A stretch of DNA of 64,000 nt, taken from contig NZ_UESZ01000001.1 of the NCBI RefSeq assembly GCF_900108585.1, forward strand, positions 1,302,001 to 1,366,000, in the 5' to 3' direction. The position numbers and the translations under genes were made by a program. Numbering within the stretch: position 1 is the first letter of the stretch; every line of letters starts with the position of its first letter. Shown here piece by piece: positions 16,273 through 24,563 of this stretch. The DNA is from Branchiibius hedensis. Lineage in GTDB: Bacteria > Actinomycetota > Actinomycetes > Actinomycetales > Dermatophilaceae. Under the pieces are notes generated by a model. It was not told where the DNA came from, did no database searches, and saw nothing but the letters and a program-made list of their open reading frames with translations.

Positions 16273-17019
16273 ATGTTCGCGCTCCCTGCCTCGACCCGCC
16301 TGTGCTTGTGGGTGACCAGTGCCTGGCACGGCAACCTGCGCGTCGAAGAGGCCGTTGACCGGGCGCTGCCCGACGTCGACGACATCTCCGGAGCCGTGAG
16401 CCGGTTCACCGACTGGGCCGAATTCGGCGAGCAGGTCCTTGCCTGCGCCCTGCCGCGTGCCGGCGCGCCTGGCCTGCTGCCCCGCGGGCCGCAGGAGATG
16501 CGCCAAACCGCGATGGACCACGGCGAATGCGTCTTCGTACCAGGCCTCGGCGGGGTGGTGGTGCCAGTCGTCAGTGAGTACGGCGCGGGCAGCGACCTGG
16601 GCGTGAGCGTCGAGTTCCTGCCGTTCGACGCCGACCCCGTTCCCCAGCACCGGCTGACCGGGATCGACGTCGGGTTTGCCGAACGGGAGTTGCGCGCCGC
16701 TCTGGGCTCATCCACGGCAGCTCTGGAGGAACTGGATCTCGGCGGCACCGAACTACGCCGCCCAGCCGTGTCGCGACCCAGCGAGAACTGGGCGCTACCC
16801 GACGATCTACCCGCCCGCGCCGCACGACTGATCGAACTCGCGGGCACGATCCTGTCCGCGGTCGAGGTCGCTCAGGAGCACACCGGGGACCTCGTCGGCG
16901 GTCGCGATGGCGCGGTGGCCGCTCAGTTGCAGACTCTCGAGGCCGCGGCCACTACCGCCCTTGAGCATGCGACCAACTCGGCCGCCCTGCGTATCGCCGG
17001 TCTCATTCCGGCCGAATAG
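16273..17019 (+). CDS. Conserved-looking protein of unknown function
   Basis: Soluble protein of 248 residues. Visible features: an N-terminal LWVTSAWHGNLRVEEAVDRAL, a central VFVPGLGGVVVPVVSEYG, and an Ala-rich helical C-terminus (QLQTLEAAATTALEHATNSAAL). No known domain, signal or membrane segment was recognised. Codon use is like that of its neighbours, so it looks resident. The ATG is chosen by its leaderless -10. The 3' end overlaps the convergent YqeY gene by 17 bp. Confidence 0.7.
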   Translation: MFALPASTRLCLWVTSAWHGNLRVEEAVDRALPDVDDISGAVSRFTDWAEFGEQVLACALPRAGAPGLLPRGPQEMRQTAMDHGECVFVPGLGGVVVPVVSEYGAGSDLGVSVEFLPFDADPVPQHRLTGIDVGFAERELRAALGSSTAALEELDLGGTELRRPAVSRPSENWALPDDLPARAARLIELAGTILSAVEVAQEHTGDLVGGRDGAVAAQLQTLEAAATTALEHATNSAALRIAGLIPAE

Positions 17020-17356
17020 CCGCCACCAATCGCGCGGTCACCTCCCGCATCACCCCGGCCCGTTCAGTCTGACCGGCGGTTTCCAAAGCCACCGCGGCGG
17101 CCTCCCGCTCCGCGATCTCGGATCTGACCAGGGCTTCGATGTCCTCCTCGGTGAGTTCCCGGCGCGGCGCTTCGGCAGCACCCGCTCCGGCCGCACTGGC
17201 CTCGATAGCCCCGGCTCGTGGCGCTTCGACGCCCTCGGACGATGCGTTGTCGATAGCGGACAGGGTGCTGCGCAGCGCTGCGACCAGGTCGCGGTCACGC
17301 GCGTTCATCGCCGTCCGCAACTGCGCCCGGAGCCGACCGACGAGCGGAGCGGTCAT
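17003..17356 (-). CDS. GatB/YqeY-like protein
   Basis: Protein of 117 residues. LRAQLRTAMNARDRDLVAALRSTLSAIDNA is the typical N-terminus of YqeY (quoted here as two adjoining motifs, LRAQLRTAMNARDRD and LVAALRSTLSAIDNA). REL-TEEDIEALVRSEIAER follows, after an Ala-rich insertion of about 25 residues that most YqeY proteins lack. YqeY is related to the tRNA-binding tail of GatB; its role is unclear. The ATG overlaps the glgA stop by 4 bp, so it is probably co-translated with glgA. Confidence 0.78.
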   Translation of the reverse strand: MTAPLVGRLRAQLRTAMNARDRDLVAALRSTLSAIDNASSEGVEAPRAGAIEASAAGAGAAEAPRRELTEEDIEALVRSEIAEREAAAVALETAGQTERAGVMREVTARLVAAIRPE

Positions 17357-18555
17357 CGCAGGACGGACTCGTAGACCTCGACAGTACGCCGCGCGATCGC
17401 CTCCCAGCCGAAGTCCGAGATGGCCCGTTCCCGGCCCGCGATCCCCCGGCGCCGCGCCTCGGCTGGATCCGAAACTGCTTGCGCCAGAGCAGAACTCAGA
17501 TCCGCGACGAAGGTCGCCGGCGACACCGGTGTCCCCGTCCCGTCCGACACCTGCTCGATCGGCACCAGCCACCCGGTCTGCCCGTCCAGCACCACCTCCG
17601 GGATGCCACCAGTCGCGGTCCCGACGACCGGCAACTCGCAGGCCATCGCCTCGAGATTCACGATGCCCAACGGCTCGTAGATCGACGGACACACGAAAAC
17701 CGTTGCGGCAGAGAGCAACGCCACGATCTGGGGACGCGGCAACATCTCGGTGATCCAGAAGACGCCGTCCCGCGACGACCGCAGCCCCGCCACCAGCGAC
17801 TCCACCTCGGCAAGGATCTCGGGGGTGTCCGGTGCCCCCGCACAGAGGATGATCTGCACCTCTGGCGGCAACGACGCGACCGCCTGCAGTAGGTAGGGCA
17901 AGCCCTTCTGCCGGGTGATCCGACCGACGAAGATTACGCTCGGACGCGACGGATCCACCCCCACCGATTCGACGAAGGACACTGCCGTCGATGAGACGTC
18001 TCGCGCCCACTCCTCGGTGTCAATTCCGTTGTGCACCACGTGAACCCGTGCCGGGTCGAGGGACGGATACGAGGCCAGCACATCTTTGCGCATGCCGTCG
18101 CTGACGGCGATCACGGCGTCCGCCCCCAGGTAGGCGGTCTTCTCCACCCAGGAGGACACGGCGTACCCACCACCGAGTTGCTCGGCCTTCCACGGCCGCA
18201 GTGGCTCCAGGCTGTGCGCGGTGATCACGTGCGGTACACCGTGCAGCAACGAGGCCAGGTGCCCGGCCATGTTGGCGTACCAGGTGTGCGAGTGCACCAC
18301 GGAAGCCCCGCCGCAGTCGGCCGCCATCGTGAGGTCGACACCCAGCGTCTGCAGCGTGGCGTTCGCCGCGGCGAGTTCTGGCAGGTCGGCGTACGACGAG
18401 GTGTCGGCCTCGTCCCGCGGCCCACCGAAGGCGCGGACCTGGGTCTCGATGTCGAGTGCCCGCAGGGCCTTCACCAACTCCGTCACGTGCACGCCGGCGC
18501 CACCGTAGATGGTCGGTGGGTATTCCTTGGTCAGTACGTCGATCCTCACCCGCAT
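17353..18555 (-). CDS. glgA: Actinobacterial-type glycogen synthase / alpha-glucosyltransferase
   Basis: GT-B glycosyltransferase of 400 residues. The N-terminus has KEYPPTIYGGAGVHV with the glycine-rich donor/acceptor loop. The C-terminal domain has FVGRITRQKGL and the retaining-enzyme motif EPLGIVNLEAMA with its two Glu residues. This is the compact actinobacterial form. In mycobacteria the orthologue (GlgM) makes maltose 1-phosphate from ADP-glucose for the GlgE route; which activity applies here cannot be seen. It is transcribed away from glgC, its ADP-glucose supplier, across a 66-bp gap. The ATG at 18555 is preferred over an upstream in-frame start. Confidence 0.92.
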   Translation of the reverse strand: MRVRIDVLTKEYPPTIYGGAGVHVTELVKALRALDIETQVRAFGGPRDEADTSSYADLPELAAANATLQTLGVDLTMAADCGGASVVHSHTWYANMAGHLASLLHGVPHVITAHSLEPLRPWKAEQLGGGYAVSSWVEKTAYLGADAVIAVSDGMRKDVLASYPSLDPARVHVVHNGIDTEEWARDVSSTAVSFVESVGVDPSRPSVIFVGRITRQKGLPYLLQAVASLPPEVQIILCAGAPDTPEILAEVESLVAGLRSSRDGVFWITEMLPRPQIVALLSAATVFVCPSIYEPLGIVNLEAMACELPVVGTATGGIPEVVLDGQTGWLVPIEQVSDGTGTPVSPATFVADLSSALAQAVSDPAEARRRGIAGRERAISDFGWEAIARRTVEVYESVLR

Positions 18556-18609
18556 GACGCTAGTCCAAACGGCGGGATCCAAACAGCGACAGATACGCCC
18601 GTGGCGGCA

Positions 18610-18615
18610 TAGGTT
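18610..18615 (+). promoter_or_regulatory. Promoter of glgC-serB-cphB-cphA (leaderless -10)
   Basis: TAGGTT ends 6 bp before the ATG at 18622. A -35-like GCGACA lies at 18586-18591 with an 18-bp spacer. TCCAAAC occurs twice as a direct repeat (18564-18570 and 18578-18584) just upstream, a possible regulator site in the glgA/glgC divergent gap. Confidence 0.5.
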
Positions 18616-18621
18616 GTGGCC

Positions 18622-19872
18622 ATGGCGAGACGAAGCGGTCTACGAGTTCTGGCGATCGTCCTTGCGGGCGGCGAGGGCAAACGGTTGATGCCACTGACGG
18701 CAGACCGGGCCAAACCGGCGGTCCCCTTCGGCGGCATCTATCGCCTGATCGACTTCGCGCTGACCAATGTCGCGCACAGCGGCTATCTGCAGATGGTCGT
18801 GCTGACGCAGTACAAGTCGCACAGTCTCGACCGGCACATCAGTAAGACGTGGCGGTTGTCCAGCATGCTGGACAACTACGTGACCCCGGTGCCGGCGCAA
18901 CAGCGCCGCGGGAAGAGCTGGTACTCCGGATCAGCCGATGCGATCTACCAGAGCCTGAACCTGATCTACGACCACAAACCGGACATCGTGGTCGTCGTCG
19001 GGGCCGACCACGTCTACCGGATGGACTTCAGCCAGATGGTGATGCGGCACGTGGAGAACGGTGCCGCGGCCAGCGTCGCCGCGATCCGTCAGCCGATCAG
19101 CCTTGCCGACCAGTTCGGCGTGATCGAACTCTCCGACACGGGCGACGACAAGATCGCCGCCTTCCGCGAAAAGCCATCTGACCCAAAGCCGTTGGCCGAC
19201 GCACCCCATGAGGTTCTGGCCTCGATGGGCAACTACGTTTTCGATGCCGACGCCCTCGTCAAGGCCGTGCTCGAGGACGCGAAAGACGACGACAGCAAGC
19301 ACGACATGGGCGGCAACATCATCCCGGCGTTCGTCGATCGTGGTGAGGCCTATGCCTACGACTTCAAGGACAACGAGATCCCGGGCGCGACCGAACGCGA
19401 CCGCGGCTACTGGCGTGACGTCGGCACGTTGGACTCCTACTACGAGGCCCACATGGACCTGGTGTCCATCCACCCGGTGTTCAACGTCTACAACTACGAC
19501 TGGCCGATCCTGACCAACGACGGCTCCTTCCCGCCGGCGAAGTTCGTGATGGGTGCCGAACAACTCCAGGGTGTTGCTACCGGTTCGATGATCTCCCCCG
19601 GCTGCATCATCAGCGGGTCCAGCATCGATGAGTCCGTGCTCGGTCTCAACGTGCACACGCACAGCCGCTCCAGCATTCGCGGCTCGGTCATCCTGGACGG
19701 CGTCGATGTGGGTCGCGACTGCGTCATCGAGCGCGCCATCATCGACAAGGAAGTGCGGGTGCCCGCCGGCGTCACGATCGGCGTCGATCACGAGCAGGAC
19801 CGGGCGCGCGGGTTCACGGTCACGGACTCCGGTATCACCGTGGTCGGCAAAGGCACCATCATTGAGGGGTGA
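18622..19872 (+). CDS. glgC: Glucose-1-phosphate adenylyltransferase (ADP-glucose pyrophosphorylase)
   Basis: Makes ADP-glucose from glucose 1-phosphate and ATP, the first committed step of glycogen synthesis. Length 416 residues. Nucleotidyltransferase motifs: [32 protein letters not shown] and [22 protein letters not shown] binds glucose 1-phosphate. The C-terminus is a left-handed beta-helix ([20 protein letters not shown] and on). An in-frame GTG lies 6 bp upstream, but the -10 geometry favours the ATG at 18622. The stop overlaps the serB start by 4 bp. Confidence 0.95.
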   Translation: MARRSGLRVLAIVLAGGEGKRLMPLTADRAKPAVPFGGIYRLIDFALTNVAHSGYLQMVVLTQYKSHSLDRHISKTWRLSSMLDNYVTPVPAQQRRGKSWYSGSADAIYQSLNLIYDHKPDIVVVVGADHVYRMDFSQMVMRHVENGAAASVAAIRQPISLADQFGVIELSDTGDDKIAAFREKPSDPKPLADAPHEVLASMGNYVFDADALVKAVLEDAKDDDSKHDMGGNIIPAFVDRGEAYAYDFKDNEIPGATERDRGYWRDVGTLDSYYEAHMDLVSIHPVFNVYNYDWPILTNDGSFPPAKFVMGAEQLQGVATGSMISPGCIISGSSIDESVLGLNVHTHSRSSIRGSVILDGVDVGRDCVIERAIIDKEVRVPAGVTIGVDHEQDRARGFTVTDSGITVVGKGTIIEG

Positions 19873-20789
19873 CCGCTGCCCTTATCGTCATCCTCGCCGC
19901 TGACCCTGCCGCTCTTGAAGCCGCCCAGTCCGACGTACGCCGAGTGGTCGCCTCCGTGGGCGGCGGCACCGATGCGTGGACGAAGCTGACGGATCGGCCC
20001 CTCACAGCGGTCTCCACCCAGGTCACCGGCACGGACATCACCGCACTGCGGACGGTACTGGCGCAGGTCGCCACCAATCACGAGGTCGACCTGGCTGTCA
20101 CGGACGTTGTGATGCACACCGCGGGTCCCGGTTTGCTGATCATGGACGTCGACAGCACCTTGATCCAGCAGGAAGTGATCGAGCTCCTGGCTGCACACGC
20201 CGGCCGCGAACGCGAGGTTGCCGTCGTCACCGAGCGCGCCATGCGCGGTGAACTCGATTTCGCGCAGTCCCTCCAGCAGCGGGTCGCCGCACTGGTGGGG
20301 CTACCCGAGAGCGTGTTCGAGCAGGTCCGCCGGCAGGTCCAACTCAGTCCCGGCGCCCGCAATCTGATCACGACGGCCAAGGAGCATGGCTTCATCGTCG
20401 CCGTCGTCTCCGGCGGTTTCATTGAGGTCGTGGGTCCACTGGCCGCTGACCTGGGCATCGATCACGCCCGCGCCAACGCGCTGGAGGTGCGCGACGGCGT
20501 ACTCACCGGTCGCACCACCGGACCGATCATCGACCGGGCCGCCAAGGCCGCCACCCTGCGCGAGTTGGCGACAGCGCATGGCATCCCGCTGGAGCGCACC
20601 GTCGCGGTCGGTGACGGCGCCAACGACCTGGACATGCTCGCCGCGGCCGGACTGGGGATCGCCTACAACGCCAAGCCGATCGTGCGCGAGCAGGCCCACG
20701 CGGCCCTCAACCAGCCCCATCTGGACAGCGTCCTGTTCATGCTCGGTCTCGCCGCCGACCGGCACTCCCTACACTCGGTCCATGACTGA
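19869..20789 (+). CDS. serB: Phosphoserine phosphatase
   Basis: HAD-superfamily phosphatase of 306 residues, the last step of serine synthesis. An ACT-like N-terminal region of about 85 residues precedes the catalytic [16 protein letters not shown], where the first Asp is the nucleophile. The Ser motif is [16 protein letters not shown] and motif IV is [18 protein letters not shown]. The start GTG lies in the glgC stop and the 3' end overlaps cphB by 8 bp. This places a serine-synthesis enzyme inside a storage-polymer gene run. Confidence 0.93.
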   Translation: MTAALIVILAADPAALEAAQSDVRRVVASVGGGTDAWTKLTDRPLTAVSTQVTGTDITALRTVLAQVATNHEVDLAVTDVVMHTAGPGLLIMDVDSTLIQQEVIELLAAHAGREREVAVVTERAMRGELDFAQSLQQRVAALVGLPESVFEQVRRQVQLSPGARNLITTAKEHGFIVAVVSGGFIEVVGPLAADLGIDHARANALEVRDGVLTGRTTGPIIDRAAKAATLRELATAHGIPLERTVAVGDGANDLDMLAAAGLGIAYNAKPIVREQAHAALNQPHLDSVLFMLGLAADRHSLHSVHD

Positions 20790-21687
20790 GGACCGCGAAG
20801 CAGACGCGACCGAAGCCCCCCGCACCCTGCTCATCATCGGCGGCGCCGAGGACAAGGTCGGCCGCGTGACCATCCTGCGCCGGTTCGTCCGGCTCGCCGG
20901 CGGGCGCGCTGCCAACATCGTCATCATCCCGACCGCCTCCTCCGTCCCCGACGAGGTCGTGTCGGTCTACTCCACGGTGTTCAGCCGCCTCGGAGTCCAG
21001 GACATCGGCGCGGTCAACCCGCCGTCCCGCAGCGCCAGTAGTGACCCGGATCTGGTCGCCCGCCTGGACCAGGCCACCGGCGTGTTCCTTTCCGGCGGTA
21101 ACCAGTTGCGGTTGTCCCAGCTCGTCGTCGGTACCCCCATGGGCGAAGCACTGTTGCGCGCCTACCGCCGGGGAGCGGTCATCGCCGGCACCAGTGCCGG
21201 CGCCTCGATCATGAGCCAGTTCATGATCTCGATGGGTGAGGAAGGGGTCACACCCCGACAACGCTCGAGCCAGTTGACCGTGGGGCTGGGGCTGCTCACC
21301 GGGGTCATCGTCGACCAGCACTTCGACCAGCGCGCCCGCTACGGCCGGCTGATGTCCCTGGTGGCCGGCTCCCCCAGCCTGCTCGGGATGGGGATCGACG
21401 AGGACACCGCCGCTGAGATCCGCGATGAGACCGAACTGACCGTCGTCGGGTCCGGCGCCGTGTTCGTCGTCGACGCGCGGTCGGCCATCACGGATGCTCA
21501 CGAGGCCAAACGTGATGCGCCGCTGCTGGTTTCGGGCGCCGTCGTGCATTCGCTGCCGTTCGGTGCGACGTTCGATCTGACCACCGCGACCCTGACCCAC
21601 TTCGTCGAGAAGAACGCCGACATCTCGGTGTCCTTCAGCCGCGACCGGCACGACACCGCCGCCGCTGCCGCCGCCCTGCGCCACTGA
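20782..21687 (+). CDS. cphB: Cyanophycinase
   Basis: Serine-type exopeptidase of the S51 family, 301 residues, which cleaves cyanophycin (multi-L-arginyl-poly-L-aspartate) to beta-Asp-Arg dipeptides. The N-terminus has LLIIGGAEDK. The nucleophile Ser is in VIAGTSAGASIMS, in the GTSAGA elbow of cyanophycinases, and FLSGGNQLRL and VDQHFDQRAR are also typical. No signal peptide is present, so the enzyme should be cytoplasmic. The ATG overlaps serB by 8 bp and cphA follows after 15 bp. Confidence 0.94.
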   Translation: MTEDREADATEAPRTLLIIGGAEDKVGRVTILRRFVRLAGGRAANIVIIPTASSVPDEVVSVYSTVFSRLGVQDIGAVNPPSRSASSDPDLVARLDQATGVFLSGGNQLRLSQLVVGTPMGEALLRAYRRGAVIAGTSAGASIMSQFMISMGEEGVTPRQRSSQLTVGLGLLTGVIVDQHFDQRARYGRLMSLVAGSPSLLGMGIDEDTAAEIRDETELTVVGSGAVFVVDARSAITDAHEAKRDAPLLVSGAVVHSLPFGATFDLTTATLTHFVEKNADISVSFSRDRHDTAAAAAALRH

Positions 21688-21690
21688 TCC

Positions 21691-21695
21691 GGAGG
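21691..21695 (+). promoter_or_regulatory. Ribosome binding site that fixes the TTG start of cphA
   Basis: GGAGG lies 7 bases before TTG at 21703. No ATG or GTG upstream of the conserved IAERRVYRGPN segment competes, so a TTG start is the best reading. Confidence 0.6.
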
Positions 21696-21702
21696 CCCCA
21701 CG

Positions 21703-24560
21703 TTGTCCCGTCCCGAACGACCCGAACCGTCCGGCCCACCGGCCCCAGAACTCACCATCGCCGAGCGGCGCGTCTACCGCGGCCCCAATGTCTGGTCCTT
21801 CGAGCAGGCAATCCATCTGGTCGTCGACCTGGGGGTGCTCGAGTCCTACCCCACCGACACGCTGCCCGGTTTCACCGATCGACTTCTTGAGGCCCTCCCA
21901 GCCCTCGCCGAACACACCTGCTCCCGTGGCTACCGCGGCGGCTTCGTCGAACGTCTGCGGGAAGGGACCTGGCTGGGTCACGTCACCGAGCACGTGGCGC
22001 TGCAACTGCAGCAGGAGGCGGGCCACGACATGCGCCGCGGCAAGACCCGCGCGGTCAAGGACGTTCCGGGCCGTTACAACATCGTCTTCGGGTACGTCGA
22101 TGAGCGGGTTGGTCTCGCGGCCGGCGAACTGGCCGTGCGACTGGTCAACGACCTGGTCGAGCACGATCCCGACTTCGACTGGACGACCGAGCGGGACGAC
22201 TACCTCCGGTTGGCTGCCCGCACCGCCTTCGGTCCGTCCACCGCGGCCATCCTCGAGGAAGCGGTCAGCCGGGACATCCCGTGGACCCGGTTGAACCAGT
22301 ATTCGCTGATCCAACTGGGTCAGGGCGTGCACCAGCAGCGGATCCGCGCCACGATGACCTCGCAGACGTCCGCGTTGGCAGTCGACATCGCCGGCGACAA
22401 GAACCTCACCACCACCTTGCTCGGCTCCGCAGGTCTACCGGTGCCGAAGGCGGAGACGGTGCGTTCAGAGGACGCCGCCGTGCGGGCCGCCCGCCGGATT
22501 GGCTACCCCGTCGTGGTCAAACCGTTGGACGGCAACCACGGCCGGGGGTCTGCCTCAACCTGCGCTCGGAGGAAGACATCCGGGAGGCCTTCCCCGTCGC
22601 CGAGGCGGAGTCGCGCCGGGGTGTGGTCCAGGTCGAGTCCTTCATCACCGGGAAGGACTACCGCTGCCTGATCATCGACGGTCACATGGCCGCCATCGCC
22701 GAACGCGTTCCGGCCCACGTGATGGGCGACGGGGAGCACTCGGTCACCGAACTGGTCGACATCACCAACGCCGACCCGCGCCGCGGGGTCGGCCACGAGA
22801 AGGTGCTGACCCGGATCCGGGTCGACGATGCCGCCGTCGAGTTGGTGGCCGACCAGGGGTACGCGATGAGCGACATTCCGCCCAAGGGCGAGATGGTCAA
22901 ACTCGCCCTCACCGGCAACATGTCGACCGGAGGCATTTCGGTGGACCGCACGTTCGATGCGCACCCCGACAACGTCGAGATCGCCGAAGAGGCCGCCCGG
23001 GTCATCGGTCTGGATGTCGCCGGTATCGACTTCATCTGTCCCGACATCACAGCGCCCGTCCGGGAGACCGGCGGTGCGATCTGTGAGGTCAACGCCGCTC
23101 CGGGCTTCCGCATGCACACCCACCCGACCGTCGGTGAGCCGCAGTTCATCGCCAAACCGGTCGTCGACCTGCTCTTCCCGCCGGGGAGCCCGGCACGGGT
23201 GCCGATCGTCGCGGTCACCGGCACGAACGGCAAGACCACCACTTCCCGGATGCTCGCGCACATCATGAAGGGCATGGGTCGCAAGGTGGGGATGACCTCC
23301 ACGGACGGCATCGTCATCGATGAGCGTCTGCTGATCAAAGCCGACGCCTCCGGTCCGCGGTCGGCGCGGATGGTGCTGCAGAACCCGCGGGTCGATTTCG
23401 CCGTCCTGGAGGTCGCGCGCGGCGGGATCCTGCGCGAGGGCCTGGGTTACGACCGCAACGACATCGCCGTGGTCACCAACATCGCGGCCGATCACCTTGG
23501 TACTCGTGGGATCGAGACGTTGCAGGATCTGGCGAACGTGAAATCCGTGGTGGTCGAGGCGGTTCCGCGGGACGGTTTCGCTGTCCTGAACGCCGACGAT
23601 GACCTGGTCCGGGCGATGCGGCGGCGGTGCAGCGGCACGGTGGTGTGGTTCTCGATGGAGCCGCCGGGGAGCCGGATCCGCGAATTCATCGACGACCGCT
23701 GCCGGCGTGGTGCCCGAGCCGTCGTCCTCGAACCAACCGATCGCGGCGAGATGATCGTCCTGAAGCAAGGCCGCCGCTCGATGCCGTTGGCCTGGACACA
23801 CCTGTTGCCCTCCACCTTCGGCGGCGCCGCCCGGATGAACGTTGCCAACGCATTGGCCGCCGCTGGAGCGGCGTTCGCCGCGGGGGCTCCGCTGCATGAC
23901 ATCCGGCAGGGTTTGCGGACCTTCACCACGTCGTACTACCTGTCCCCCGGACGTCTGAACAAGGCCGAGATCAACGGCTGCGACGTTTTCGTCGACTACT
24001 GCCACAACCCACCCGGTATGCGGGAGCTGGGTGAATTCGTGGAGCGGTACGCCGCGCAGAAGGAGCGCTCGGTCGAGCACCCGGTGACGCGCATCGGGAT
24101 GATCGGTGCCCCGGGCGACCGTCGCGACGCCGACATCATGGAATTGGGCACCATCGCCGCCCAGCACTTCGACGTCCTGGTGGTGCGCGAGGACGAGAAC
24201 CTGCGGCGCCGGGAGAAGGGTGTCTCCGCCGAACTGCTCGCCGAAGGTATCGAGGCAGCCATTGCGGACGGCGCCCGTTGCCAGACCGTCGTCACCGTGC
24301 TCGATGAGCTCGAAGCTACCCGTGAGGCGATGAATCGGGCCCGCCCCGGCGACCTCGTGGTGCTGTGCGTCGACCAGCACGCCAAGGTCGTCGCCGAATT
24401 GGAGGACTACACCAACCAGGCCGGCGCCGGATCGCGCACCACCGAATGGCAGCCGGGCGACCCCGACCTCGATCCGCGGGAGCTGTCCGACCAGGCCGCC
24501 CTGCAGTCTGCGCAAGACGAAGAGGACCTGCGCAAAGTCCTGGAGGACCAGGAGCCGTAG
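21703..24560 (+). pseudogene. cphA: Cyanophycin synthetase with a one-base frameshift
   Basis: CphA polymerises Asp and Arg into cyanophycin using an ATP-grasp domain and a Mur-ligase-type domain. The first 281 codons (ending PVVVKPLDGNHGRG) are in one frame; the rest, resuming at CLNLRSEEDIREAF, is in another. The break is the G5 tract at 22544-22548: one more G restores GRGVCLNLR and an uninterrupted 952-residue protein. As written, the first frame stops at 22671. The Mur P-loop TGTNGKTTT (about restored residues 506-514), LEVARGGILREGLG and the C-terminal domain are intact, so the break is recent or a sequencing error. TTG at 21703 is the start, 7 bases after GGAGG (21691-21695). Confidence 0.88.
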
Positions 24561-24563
24561 ACG

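Noticed and set aside
22541-22553. Programmed -1 frameshifting in cphA
   Set aside because: The site is CGG GGG TCT in frame, not a standard X XXY YYZ slippery heptamer, no downstream stimulator was noted, and I know of no CphA made this way.
22503-24515. 670-codon minus-strand open frame opposite cphA
   Set aside because: A typical GC-rich mirror frame (Asp/His/Gly/Arg-rich, no motif); cphA on the plus strand has clear domains.
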